From: WHSW01 sp033856255
Lineage (GTDB): Bacteria; Actinomycetota; Thermoleophilia; Solirubrobacterales; 70-9
NCBI GenBank assembly: GCA_033856255.1
Contig: JAWVFH010000028.1
Location: 1-64,000 of the forward strand
Reading direction: 5' to 3'
DNA: 64,000 nt
Below the pieces are notes generated by a model that worked only from the letters and a program-made list of their open reading frames with translations, had not been told where the DNA came from and searched no databases. A program made the translations under genes and the position numbers. Below, one piece after another: positions 17,975 to 26,603 of this stretch (the stretch's first letter is position 1; each line of letters starts with the position of its first letter).

Positions 17975-19006
17975 TCACGGCATGGTTCCGCGCTCGACGG
18001 CGTTGCCACCGGCCGCGAGGCGATAGAGGTCGCCGTCCCGCGCGAGCCAGAGCGGCCCGGTGAACCGCTCGTGGGCGTCGGCGAGGAACACGGCCTCGAG
18101 GCCCTTCAGGGGTAGCGGCGGGACGATGTGGGTGATCGCGAGGGCACCGACGCCGGCCTCGCGCGCGGCGTTCGCGGCGTCGGGGGCGGTCGCGTGGTAG
18201 TCGGGGACGTCGGCGAGGATCTGGCCGCGCACCGCCTGGCCGGCTTCGCGAGCGGCGTCCTCGACGAGCTTCAACAGCTCCGGCGAGAGCGCGTCGTGGA
18301 TCAGCAGGTCGGCGCCGGCAGCCGCCCGCACCAGCGCCGGCGTATAGATCGTGTCGCCGCTGATCACCGCGCTGCGGCCGTGGTAGTCGAAGCGGAAGCC
18401 GACGGCCGGCTCGATCGGCGGGTGCTCGACGACGAACGCCGTCACCACCAGGCCCTCCTCCTCGAGCACGACCATCCTCTCCTCCCCGTCCGGGAGGGCG
18501 AAGGGCTCGGCGACCATCGCGCCACTCGCGGGCGGCGCCATGTCCGGGCCGTGGTGGGCGGTGCGATAGCCGCGGTCGAGGGCGTAGGCCTCGTTGAGGC
18601 CGCCGACGACCCGTTCGACGCCGGGCGGCCCGATCACCCGCATCGGGGTCGTCGCCGCGTCGGCGACCCAGCGCTGCAGGTTGAGGCTCGCCAGGCCCCC
18701 GATGTGGTCGGAGTGAAAATGCGTCAGCAGGACCGCCTCGATCCGGTTCGGAGCGATCCGCATCCGGTTGAGGGTCTCGGCCGACCGCTCGCCGGCATCG
18801 ACGATGTAGACGCGGCCACCGGCGATCACCGCGGCACAGGGATTGCCCCGCTTGGGATCGGGAAGCGGCGATCCGGAGCCGACCACCGCGACGTGCAGGC
18901 CGTCGGGCAGCTGCCCCACCGGGTCGGCGGCGATCAGCTTCGGAAGCTGCTTCCTGATCACGGCCAGGGCGAGGCGGGAGCGAAGCGAGGCTATGACGCG
19001 AGCCAC
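17975..19006 (-). CDS. Metallo-beta-lactamase-fold hydrolase
   Basis: A 343-residue protein with LTHFHSDHIGGL (HxHxDH zinc site), VDAGERS before it, SGDTIY (metal Asp) and THIVPP near the C-terminus. The overall pattern is that of RNase Z/arylsulfatase-type hydrolases. The GTG at 19006 overlaps the dehalogenase stop by 16 bases and gives a start in the right place for the family; the longer frame is antisense to that gene. Translational coupling with its neighbours is likely. Substrate unknown. Confidence 0.82.
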   Translation of the reverse strand: MARVIASLRSRLALAVIRKQLPKLIAADPVGQLPDGLHVAVVGSGSPLPDPKRGNPCAAVIAGGRVYIVDAGERSAETLNRMRIAPNRIEAVLLTHFHSDHIGGLASLNLQRWVADAATTPMRVIGPPGVERVVGGLNEAYALDRGYRTAHHGPDMAPPASGAMVAEPFALPDGEERMVVLEEEGLVVTAFVVEHPPIEPAVGFRFDYHGRSAVISGDTIYTPALVRAAAGADLLIHDALSPELLKLVEDAAREAGQAVRGQILADVPDYHATAPDAANAAREAGVGALAITHIVPPLPLKGLEAVFLADAHERFTGPLWLARDGDLYRLAAGGNAVERGTMP

Positions 19007-19866
19007 GCGGCGATCCGCTCGCCGATCTGCTCTCCGGCGTCCTCCTGGAGGAAGTGCGAGGCGTTGTCGACCTTCTCCGGCGGCTCCGCGTTGATCGCCG
19101 CGGCGAAGCGCTCGCCGACCTTGAACGGGATGATCGGGTCGGAGTCCGCCCACAGGTGCAGCTTCGGGCGCTCGTCGGTGCGCAGCGCCTCCAGCACCCG
19201 CTTGCCGGCCGCCGCGCCCGGCATCTCCGGGCTCGTCGGCAGCATCAGCGGGAAGGCCCGGGCGCCGGCCTTCGACTCCGGGGTCGGAAACGGGGCGTCG
19301 TAGGCGGCGACGACGTCGTCGGCCATCCCCCGCGCGCACGCCCCCTTGACCAGGAACGAGATCGGCAGGTCCTCGGTCCGCTCGACGAAGTCGCGAAACG
19401 CCTTCCAGGCGTCCGACATCGGCTGCTCGCCCGTGAACAGCCCGGTGTCCATGATCACCAGCCGAGCGATCCGGTCCGGGTGCTCGACGGCGAGCCGCAG
19501 CCCGATCGGCCCGCCCCAGTCGTGGACGACGGCGGTCGCGTCGCGCAGGTCGAGGTCCTCGAGCAGCGTCGCCGTCAGCTCGCAGTGGCGATCATAGGAG
19601 TACCAGCCGAGGTCGGTGGGCTTGTCGGAGCGCCCGAAGCCCGCGTAGTCGGGGGCGATGCAGCGATGGCCGGCGTCGCGGACCGGCCCGATCACCTTCC
19701 TCCATAGATACGACCAGGTCGGCTCGCCGTGGAAGAAGACCACCGGGGCACCGTCGCCCTCGTCGATGTGGGCCAGGCGCAGGCCGTCGACCTCGCGGTA
19801 GCTGGGTTCGTAGTCGAACCCGGGAAGGTCGGCGAAGCGCTCGTCGGGCGTGCGAAAGACATCCAT
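18991..19866 (-). CDS. Haloalkane dehalogenase (HLD-I type)
   Basis: A 291-residue alpha/beta hydrolase with the HLD-I signature: HGEPTWSYLWR (46-56), nucleophile Asp116 followed by Trp117 in HDWGG, acid candidate Asp243 (ADSDPII) and catalytic His271 (NASHFLQED). Trp117 corresponds to the halide-binding Trp next to the nucleophile in DhlA-type enzymes. The reaction replaces a carbon-bound halogen by hydroxyl. ATG 19866 is chosen over TTG 19878. It is followed by the metallohydrolase and the MMPL exporter on the same strand with overlaps or 4-base gaps. Natural substrate unknown. Confidence 0.85.
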   Translation of the reverse strand: MDVFRTPDERFADLPGFDYEPSYREVDGLRLAHIDEGDGAPVVFFHGEPTWSYLWRKVIGPVRDAGHRCIAPDYAGFGRSDKPTDLGWYSYDRHCELTATLLEDLDLRDATAVVHDWGGPIGLRLAVEHPDRIARLVIMDTGLFTGEQPMSDAWKAFRDFVERTEDLPISFLVKGACARGMADDVVAAYDAPFPTPESKAGARAFPLMLPTSPEMPGAAAGKRVLEALRTDERPKLHLWADSDPIIPFKVGERFAAAINAEPPEKVDNASHFLQEDAGEQIGERIAAWLAS

Positions 19867-19892
19867 GCCGGTCCCCAACCTATCGCCGCGCC

Positions 19893-19940
19893 AAAGGGAG
19901 CCGCGTTCGCGGCCTCAAAGGAGGCCGCGTTCGCGGGCGG
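19893..19940. repeat. Two 24-base tandem units, each with a CCGCG-TT-CGCGG hairpin
   Basis: Units at 19893-19916 and 19917-19940 begin AAAGG and each contain CCGCGTTCGCGG (19901-19912 and 19925-19936). The SDR stop codon lies at 19915-19917, so the second unit is its C-terminal coding sequence and the first looks like an untranslated copy of it. Confidence 0.6.
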
Positions 19941-20934
19941 CGGCGATCGTCTCGGTCAGGGTCTCGGCGCCCGAGCGCCAGCCGCCGAGCCCGAGTTCGT
20001 CCGCCGCCTTCGAGGTGTCCATCAGCACCGGGGTGCGGAAGGCGTTGATCCACTCCGCGATCGCGGGGGTCAGCGGCGCCCGTTCGATCGCCGCGGCGAC
20101 GGCCGAAACCGCCGCCTTCGGCACCGGCACGGTGGCCCAGCCGAGCTCGCGGGCGAGATCGGCTGTGGTGATCTCGTCGGGGGCGGCGAGGTTGTAGATG
20201 CCCGGGGTCCCCTCCCCCGCGACCGCCGCCGCGATCGCCGCGGCAACGTCGTCGGTATGGACGAGCTGGAACGGGACCCCGGTGTCGGGGAGCACCGGCT
20301 TGACCAGCGGCAGCTTCTCCAGTCCGCGCCGCAGCGGCGCCAGCGCGGCGGAGACGCGATTGCCGGAGGTGATCATCGTCACCAGCGTCGGCGCGTCGGC
20401 GCCGGCGACGACCGAGGGGCGAAAGACATAGGCGTCGGTCTGCGAGCCCTCGAGCGACTCGGTCAGGACCTGCTCGAGCTCCGCCTTCTGGGCGGAGTAG
20501 TAGAAGCTGTCGGAGCCGGCGGCGGGCATGTCCTCGGTGATCCAGCCGCGGTCACCGGCATCGAAGCCGTAAGCGGCGACCGAGGACGTGTAGACGAGGC
20601 GCTTCGCCCCCGCCGCCGCCGTCGCCTGGAAGACGTTGCGAGAGCCCTCCAGGTTGACCCGGTGAGCCTCCTCGTGATCGCCGAAGATGATGAAGGCGAG
20701 GTGGACGACGACGTCCGCGTCGGCAACCAGCGACTCGACCGAGTCACGGTCGAGGATGTCTCCGCGCCGGTACTCGGTCCGCTGCCAGCCGTGCTCGGCG
20801 GGATCGAACGGCCGCCGCGCCATGCCGATGATCCGCCCGACCTCGGGCCTTGCCTCCAGCGCCCGGACCGCGGTCCGGCCGACGTCCCCGGTCGGGCCGG
20901 TGACCGCGACGGTGAGCTCAGAGGGCCCGCTCAA
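19915..20934 (-). CDS. NAD(P)-dependent epimerase/dehydratase (extended SDR)
   Basis: A 339-residue extended short-chain dehydrogenase. The cofactor loop is GPTGDVG near residue 13, VVHLAF follows the fourth strand, TSSVAAYG is the Ser region and YYSAQK provides the Tyr-x3-Lys pair. The start is TTG 20934 in the available frame, just outside the tandem hairpins that separate it from the upstream fusion gene. Substrate not determinable; sugar-nucleotide or terpenoid/steroid-like ketone reduction are both common in the family. Confidence 0.82.
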   Translation of the reverse strand: MSGPSELTVAVTGPTGDVGRTAVRALEARPEVGRIIGMARRPFDPAEHGWQRTEYRRGDILDRDSVESLVADADVVVHLAFIIFGDHEEAHRVNLEGSRNVFQATAAAGAKRLVYTSSVAAYGFDAGDRGWITEDMPAAGSDSFYYSAQKAELEQVLTESLEGSQTDAYVFRPSVVAGADAPTLVTMITSGNRVSAALAPLRRGLEKLPLVKPVLPDTGVPFQLVHTDDVAAAIAAAVAGEGTPGIYNLAAPDEITTADLARELGWATVPVPKAAVSAVAAAIERAPLTPAIAEWINAFRTPVLMDTSKAADELGLGGWRSGAETLTETIAAARERGLL

Positions 20935-20940
20935 ACCAGG

Positions 20941-20979
20941 GGCGGCGTTTCACGCCGAAATTGGCGGCGTTTCACGCCG
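20941..20979. repeat. Tandem copies of a CGGCGT-TTC-ACGCCG hairpin, 22-base period
   Basis: Units at 20941-20957 and 20963-20979 are identical over 17 bases (GGCGGCGTTTCACGCCG). The stop codon of the fusion gene (20974-20972) lies inside the second unit. They may act as a double attenuator or terminator between the fusion gene and the SDR. Confidence 0.6.
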
Positions 20980-23900
20980 CGGCGATCGCGTGCGCGGTGC
21001 GCCGCGCCAGGGCCATGATCGTCAGCATCGGGTTGGTGCCCGAGGCGCTCGGGAAGGCGCTCGCGTCGCCGATCCACACCCCGGGCGTGTCGTGAAGCTC
21101 GCCGCGGGGGCTGGCGACCGAGGTCTGCGGGTCGGCGCCCATCCGGCAGCTGCCCATCTGGTGGGCCGAGAAGAGGAGGAAGTCGCGGGGCGCGATCGGC
21201 CGCGAGTTCAGGTCGGCGATGAACGCCTCCAGATCGTCGCCGCGACTCCAGTCGCCGGCCTGGCGGTGGCTGCCGACGATCTCCTCGGCGCCGGCGGCCT
21301 CGTGGATGCGCACCAGCTGCTCGACCCCGGCGCGGATGTCGCGAATGTCGAGCTCGTTGGTGACCGGGTACTGGGGAACGGAGTTCCCGTCGCCGTCGAT
21401 CACGACGCGGCCGTGGCCGCGCTCACGCAGCAGCGAGATCAGCGGCGCGGCGTGGTCCCAGCGGCTCATCATCTGCTTGTGGGCGCGGCCCGAACGCCAC
21501 GGCACCGCGCCGGCGGTAAGACCCGTGGTCGACTGCGCCGCTTCGAACAGGTAGCCATGGCCGTCGCCGAGGTTGGCGAACTCGTGCGAGAGCGCGGCCT
21601 GCGGCGGGCCCCAGCACCAGTTCTGAGGCTCGTCGTAGAAGGCGGTGACGGCGGCGGTCGGATGCAGGCGCAGGTAGTTGCCGGTCGCCGGGCCGCCGAT
21701 CTGCGAGCGCAGCAGCAGGGCCGGCGATTCGAGCGAGCCACAGGCGACGACCACCACCGGCGCCCTGACCACCACCCGGGTCGTCCCTCCGCCATCACCC
21801 GGCGGCGCAGCCGCCGGATTTGTGTAGACGGCCTCGACGCCGGCGGCGCGGCCGTCCTCGATCAGGATCCGCTCCGCCCGGCAGTCGGAGATGATCCGGG
21901 CCCCGGCCCGCTGGGCGTCGAGCAGGTAGGTCTTCGCGGTCGACTGCTTGGAGCCCGACGAGTCGCCGAAGCCCATGTACGCGGCCGAAGCCGGGTCGTA
22001 GAGGTCGCGGTCGGCGTTGCGGGTGATCGGCCGGAAGTCGTAGCCCAGCACCTCGGTCGCTTCCTTCAGGCGCTGATGCGGCCCCGAGAGGTCGGAGCAG
22101 TCGGCGTTCACCTGCAGGCGCTCCCAGACCGCGTCCAGGTGGGCGTCGAACTCGGGCTGGTCGAGGCCGTCGAGGCCGTGCTCGCGCGCCCACTCCTCGC
22201 GCACCCAGTCGTGGGTGCGCAGGCAGTTGGTCCAGTTGACGACCGTGCCGCCCCCGACGCCGGTGCCGGCGACGAGTCCGATCTGGCCCTCCTCGGTCGG
22301 GAACGGGCCGCCGTTCAGGTACAGGCGCTGATAGGCGGAGAGCTCGAGCTGGTCGAAGTCGCGGTCGTCGTGATAGCCGCCCATCTCGAGCACGCACACC
22401 GACTTGCCCGCGGCGGCGAGCTCACCGGCGATCACTCCGCCGCCGGCACCGGAGCCGACGATGCAGACATCGGCCTCGATCACCTCCTCGGCGCCGTCGG
22501 GGCGGTGCATCTCCAGCGGCCGAGGCCGATCGGGTGGCGCGGAGATCGGGCCCGGATATCCGATCGCATCCCAGGTCGGGTTGCGGCCGGTGCCGAGATC
22601 CGGGAGCGCGTAGAAGAGGGTCGCGGCGATGTTGCGAAGGGTCGTGATCCCGGCCAGCGCCTCGGGGCTCTGATCGCAGAAGCCGAGCACGATCTCCTCG
22701 CGCAGCTCGGCCGCGGTCGCCATCGCCATCCCGCTCTCGGCCAGCGAGTCGAGCAGGTCGCGGAGTCCGTCGAGCTGCTCGGCGGGCAGCTCGGCCTGGA
22801 GCAGCACGAGCTCGACCCCCTCGGGGACCTGGGCGTGCGAGGCGGCACGAGCCCAGAAGCCGTGCGGGTCGGGCTCGCCCTCGGGCGGCGCCAGGGAGGG
22901 GATGAAGGTGTCGCAGAGCGCGACCAGCGTCGACCGCTGCGCGTCCGACAGCAGCTCGCTCGCGGCGAGCGTCGCGAACGCCTCCCCCATCGCCTGGCTC
23001 GCCTGAGCGCTGTACGGGAAGTGGTGAGCATCGCGCGACGGCGCGTAGCCCGGGACGACCATCAGCGACTGCCGCCGGGTGTACTTGCGGATCCCGTCCC
23101 GGCCATGACGTGAGCCCAGGCCGGATTCCTTCCAGCCGCCCATCGGCAGCTCCAGCGCCGCGTAGTTGATCTGCGCATCGTTGACGCACACCGAGCCGGC
23201 CTCGATCCGCCGGGCGACCTCCTCGCCGTGCTCGTGATCGCGGGTCCAGACCGATGCCTGCAGGCCGTAGGGGCCTTCGTTGGCGAGCTCGATCGCGCTC
23301 TCCTCGTCGGCGACGCTCATGACCGGCAGGGTCGGCCCGAAGGTCTCCTCGGTCATGCAGCGCATCGAGTGGTCGACACCGCTGAGCACGGTCGGCGGGT
23401 AGAAGAGCCCCGGCCCGTCGCCGCGCTCGCCGCCGGTCAGGACCTTGGCTCCCTTGTCGACCGCGTCCTGTACGTGCGCCTCGATCAGCTCGATCTGCGG
23501 CGGGAAGATGATCGCCCCGACGTCGACCGAGCCCGTCTCGCCGGGCGGGCCCTGGCGCAGGGCGCGGACCTTCTCGGTCAGCTTCTCGAGGAACTCGTCG
23601 TGCACCGACTCCTCGACGTAGATCCGCTCGACCGAGATGCAGACCTGGCCCGAGTTGTTGACCCCGTAGGTGGTCGCGGCGTTCGCCGCTCGTTCGATGT
23701 CGGCGTCGGCGAGCACGATCATCGGGTCCTTGCCGCCGAGCTCGAGGCTGACCGGGGTCAGCGTCTGAGCGGCCTGGGCCATCACCTTCTTGCCGGTGGC
23801 GACCGAGCCGGTGAACATCACGAAGTCGACCTCGTCGATCAGCGCCGATCCGGTCTCGCCGCGGCCGGTGGCGACCTGGAAGACGTTCTCCGGGATCCCC

Positions 23901-24484
23901 GCCTCCGCGAGCATCTCGGCCATCAGCAGCGAGGTCAGCGGGGTGATCTCCGAGGGCTTGATGACGACCGAGTTGCCGGCCGCGAGCGCCGGGATGCAAT
24001 CGCCGAACGAGTTCACCAGCGGGTAGTTCCAGGGCCCGATCACGCCGACGACGCCGACCGGCGCGTAGCGGACCACCATCCGGCGCCCGCGGACGAGCGG
24101 CGAGACCGACTCGACCTCCTCGTCGCCGAGGTAGTCGGGGGCGCGCTTGGCCCAGAACTCGAGCGCGTTGAGCCCGTAGGAGATCTCGGTCAGCTGCGTC
24201 TCGTCGACCGGGCGACCCGTCTCACCGACGATCGTCATCACGACGCGCTCGGCGTTGGCGACCAGCCAGCGACGCGCGGCCAGCAGGACCTGGGCCCGGC
24301 CCTCGAAGCCGAGCGCTTCCCAGCCCGGCTGCGCGGCGCGCGCGGCGGCGACGATCTCGCGGACCTCGTCGGTCGTGCGCTCCGGAACGGTCGCGATCGT
24401 CTCACCCGTCGCCGGGTTCTCGACCGGGATTCCCCCGTTCGTCGCCTGCGCGTCCTGAACCTCGGCGGTACCCATCTCGGGCAT
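20972..24484 (-). CDS. Aldehyde dehydrogenase fused to long-chain alcohol oxidase (GMC, FAO type)
   Basis: One uninterrupted 1170-residue protein. Residues 18-480 are a complete NAD(P)-dependent aldehyde dehydrogenase: GPWNYP (150-155), FTGSVATG (224-231), general base Glu248 in LELGGK, nucleophile Cys282 in GQVCISVER. Residues 508-640 resemble the N-terminal region of long-chain alcohol oxidases (LVALCDTFIPS). A GMC flavoprotein follows with FAD loop VGSGAGGG (676-683) and ends with the catalytic SAHQMGS and SGTNPM His/Asn motifs. Together they could turn a fatty alcohol to the acid through a channelled aldehyde. ATG 24484 is chosen; the frame's 341-codon upstream extension is antisense-like sequence under the RDD gene, 17 bases upstream. 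Confidence 0.88.
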   Translation of the reverse strand: MPEMGTAEVQDAQATNGGIPVENPATGETIATVPERTTDEVREIVAAARAAQPGWEALGFEGRAQVLLAARRWLVANAERVVMTIVGETGRPVDETQLTEISYGLNALEFWAKRAPDYLGDEEVESVSPLVRGRRMVVRYAPVGVVGVIGPWNYPLVNSFGDCIPALAAGNSVVIKPSEITPLTSLLMAEMLAEAGIPENVFQVATGRGETGSALIDEVDFVMFTGSVATGKKVMAQAAQTLTPVSLELGGKDPMIVLADADIERAANAATTYGVNNSGQVCISVERIYVEESVHDEFLEKLTEKVRALRQGPPGETGSVDVGAIIFPPQIELIEAHVQDAVDKGAKVLTGGERGDGPGLFYPPTVLSGVDHSMRCMTEETFGPTLPVMSVADEESAIELANEGPYGLQASVWTRDHEHGEEVARRIEAGSVCVNDAQINYAALELPMGGWKESGLGSRHGRDGIRKYTRRQSLMVVPGYAPSRDAHHFPYSAQASQAMGEAFATLAASELLSDAQRSTLVALCDTFIPSLAPPEGEPDPHGFWARAASHAQVPEGVELVLLQAELPAEQLDGLRDLLDSLAESGMAMATAAELREEIVLGFCDQSPEALAGITTLRNIAATLFYALPDLGTGRNPTWDAIGYPGPISAPPDRPRPLEMHRPDGAEEVIEADVCIVGSGAGGGVIAGELAAAGKSVCVLEMGGYHDDRDFDQLELSAYQRLYLNGGPFPTEEGQIGLVAGTGVGGGTVVNWTNCLRTHDWVREEWAREHGLDGLDQPEFDAHLDAVWERLQVNADCSDLSGPHQRLKEATEVLGYDFRPITRNADRDLYDPASAAYMGFGDSSGSKQSTAKTYLLDAQRAGARIISDCRAERILIEDGRAAGVEAVYTNPAAAPPGDGGGTTRVVVRAPVVVVACGSLESPALLLRSQIGGPATGNYLRLHPTAAVTAFYDEPQNWCWGPPQAALSHEFANLGDGHGYLFEAAQSTTGLTAGAVPWRSGRAHKQMMSRWDHAAPLISLLRERGHGRVVIDGDGNSVPQYPVTNELDIRDIRAGVEQLVRIHEAAGAEEIVGSHRQAGDWSRGDDLEAFIADLNSRPIAPRDFLLFSAHQMGSCRMGADPQTSVASPRGELHDTPGVWIGDASAFPSASGTNPMLTIMALARRTAHAIAAA

Positions 24485-24501
24485 CACCGGCGAGTCTATT
24501 T

Positions 24502-25449
24502 CTATTCGCTCACCGGCTGCGACCACGGCGCTGCGACCGGGTCGACGCGGACGACGTCGGTGTCGGCATGGCGGTCGTGGAAGCCCCGCTGATCGTCGCG
24601 GGTGATCACCCCCAGGTAGCCGAGCCCGAACGGGATCGCCGCCAGCACGGCGCCGACCAGCCTCCGCCGTGCCACCCGGGGGCCGAGCCGCCGCGAGCCC
24701 TGGTGCTCGATCCGGATCGAGAGGAAGCGCATCCCCGGGGTCTGGCCGGCCAGGGACCAGAAAGTGAACAGGTAGAGGCCGCCGAAGATCACCCAGGCAG
24801 CGACGCCGAACACCCAGCCGGCCGTGGAGACGCCGTCGCTGCCGAACAGCGCCGTGATCACCCCGGCGACGACGAGGAAGATCCCGTTCAGGATCGCCCC
24901 GTCGATCAGGAAGCCGATCGCGCGGGTGACGAGGCCGACCGAATCGGTGTGCGCGGCCTGCGGCTTGCGGAGCAGCCGCCGCACCACCCGCTCGAGGCCG
25001 GCGTCGAGGCGGTCGGCGATCCTCCGGATCTGGCGTCCGATGTCGCCGATCAGGCCGACGCCCTGCGAGGCGATCGCGGCGCGGACCTCGGGCGCCGCGG
25101 CGATCCGCTCGACCAGCTTCTGCACCTCCTCGGAGGCGAGCAGCCGGTCCCAGGCATGGTTGACGACCTCGGAGTCGAGCGCCCTGGCAGCGGCGCGCTC
25201 GACGGCCGGGCTGGACAGGGTGCGCTCGAGCGATTCCTGGGCGGCGTCGGACTCGAGCACGCGAAGGATCGCCCGTTCGACCGCGGGGCTCTCCAGCGCC
25301 CGCACGATCGCCTCCTCGGTCGCGACCTCGAGCGCTTCGTCGATTCCGGTCGCCGAGGCGACCCGCTCGCCGGCCCGGGCGCCGATCCCGAGCAGCCGCG
25401 CCGGGAGCGGCGGGCGACGGCCGCGAGGTGGCTGGGCGGGCGACGACAT
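24502..25449 (-). CDS. RDD-family membrane protein with long helical N-terminus
   Basis: A 315-residue protein. Residues 1-160 are helical and soluble, with a repeated pattern (ESPAVERAILRVLES, SSPAVERAAARALDS, LLASEEVQKLVERI). The C-terminal half is an RDD domain: three or four membrane helices, RAIGFLIDGAILNG with the Arg/Asp pair, FWSLAGQTPGMRFLSIRI, and FHDRHADTDVV. RDD proteins include transporters and proteins of unknown role. It is 17 bases upstream of the fusion gene and probably cotranscribed. Confidence 0.82.
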   Translation of the reverse strand: MSSPAQPPRGRRPPLPARLLGIGARAGERVASATGIDEALEVATEEAIVRALESPAVERAILRVLESDAAQESLERTLSSPAVERAAARALDSEVVNHAWDRLLASEEVQKLVERIAAAPEVRAAIASQGVGLIGDIGRQIRRIADRLDAGLERVVRRLLRKPQAAHTDSVGLVTRAIGFLIDGAILNGIFLVVAGVITALFGSDGVSTAGWVFGVAAWVIFGGLYLFTFWSLAGQTPGMRFLSIRIEHQGSRRLGPRVARRRLVGAVLAAIPFGLGYLGVITRDDQRGFHDRHADTDVVRVDPVAAPWSQPVSE

Positions 25450-25536
25450 CGACCGATCGTGGCGCCCGGGCCGGTCGGAACGCGCCTTCAGGGAGACTGA
25501 GCGTCACAGAATCCCGCCTCGTGCCTCATTAGGGGT

Positions 25537-26094
25537 GTGGGCTCAGATCCGACGACCGTGAACCTCGCCGACCGCGGCGCATTCGCAGCCTTCTACGGCA
25601 GTCAGGCCGACCGCCTGCTGGCCTACGTGGTTCGCCGGGTCTACGACCACGACCTGGCCATGGACCTGACGGCCGAGACCTTCGCCGTGGCATACCTGAA
25701 ACGCGGACGTTTCCGCGGTAGCTCGCGCGCCGAGGCCGAGGCCTGGCTGTTCAAGATCGCCAGCCGCAACATCACCCGCTATCGCCGCCGCGGCGTGGCG
25801 GAGCGAAAGGCCATTCAGCGCCTCGGCCTCGAGGTCCCGCGACTCGACGACGCCGATATCGAGCGCCTGCACGACATGGCCGGGACCCGCAAGTTGCGAG
25901 CGGTGATCGCCGAGGAGCTGCGTTCGCTGAGCGCCGACCAGCAGGAGGCTCTCTCGCTTCGGATCGTCGAGGAGCTGCCGTATCCGGAGGTGGCGGCCCG
26001 GCTCGGGGTGAGCGAGCAGGCGGCTCGGGCCCGGGTCTCGCGCGGCCTGGCACGACTTGGCGAGTCGATCGAGGGCGCGGGGGCACTGACATGA
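25537..26094 (+). CDS. ECF-type RNA polymerase sigma factor
   Basis: A 185-residue protein with region 2 (about residues 12-85: FYGSQADRLLAYVVRRV, DLTAETFAVAY, EAWLFKIASRNITRYRRR) and region 4 (about 125-175: LSADQQEALSLRIVEELPYPEVAARLGVSEQAARARVSRGL). It has no extra C-terminal domain. GTG 25537 is used; GTG 25558 is an alternative. It overlaps the next gene by ATGA, the usual coupling between an ECF factor and its antagonist. Divergent from the RDD gene across 87 bases. Confidence 0.9.
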   Translation: MGSDPTTVNLADRGAFAAFYGSQADRLLAYVVRRVYDHDLAMDLTAETFAVAYLKRGRFRGSSRAEAEAWLFKIASRNITRYRRRGVAERKAIQRLGLEVPRLDDADIERLHDMAGTRKLRAVIAEELRSLSADQQEALSLRIVEELPYPEVAARLGVSEQAARARVSRGLARLGESIEGAGALT

Positions 26095-26546
26095 ACGAGT
26101 TCGCCGGCCAGCCATCGATCGGGGCCCTGCGGACCTTGGGGCGGCAGTTCGACGCCCTGGAATCGTCGGGCGCGGAGGCCGGACCGGTCGTTGGCTGGCG
26201 CCAGTGGGCCGTGGCGGGTCTCTGCGCCCTGGCCGTGGTCGCCGTCGGCTTCAGTCCGCCGACGCGCGCGCTGGCAGACAGGCTGGCCGAGCTGATCGGG
26301 ATCGAGACACCAGCCCCGCCCCCGTCCAGGGAGGCGAATCCGGGAGTCGACACCCACCTCGAGATGCCGAGCGCGGAGTTGGTCAGGACCTGCGAAGGGC
26401 GGCTGCGCTCGGCGCCGGCCGACGAGGCCTGCCTGACGGTGGTCCTGCTGGCCAGCGGGGATCTGGCACCGGGGGATTACACGAACGAGGAGTTCGACCG
26501 AGCCTTCGAGCGGGCCCTGGCGCGGTCGGGCCGAGCGGCGCCATGA
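26091..26546 (+). CDS. Putative one-helix anti-sigma-like protein with Cys-pair outer domain
   Basis: A 151-residue protein: a short cytoplasmic N-terminus (1-37), one membrane helix (about 38-55, WAVAGLCALAVVAVGF), a Pro-rich linker and an outer domain (89-142) with Cys101 and Cys114. There is no zinc-binding HxxxCxxC anti-sigma motif, so the assignment rests on ATGA coupling to the sigma gene and on topology. The outer domain is about 60 percent identical (33 of 55 positions, counted by eye) to the next gene product, with the same 13-residue Cys spacing. Confidence 0.6.
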   Translation: MNEFAGQPSIGALRTLGRQFDALESSGAEAGPVVGWRQWAVAGLCALAVVAVGFSPPTRALADRLAELIGIETPAPPPSREANPGVDTHLEMPSAELVRTCEGRLRSAPADEACLTVVLLASGDLAPGDYTNEEFDRAFERALARSGRAAP

Positions 26547-26603
26547 GCCGGCCCACGACAGCGGGGGACGGGTGTCAGTCAATCGACGACCTAAGGAGAG
26601 GCC

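Noticed and set aside
24485..25507. A 341-codon N-terminal extension of the fusion gene over the RDD gene
   Set aside because: The sequence is Arg/Pro-rich, out of frame to the RDD gene and without domains. The RDD product is well supported.
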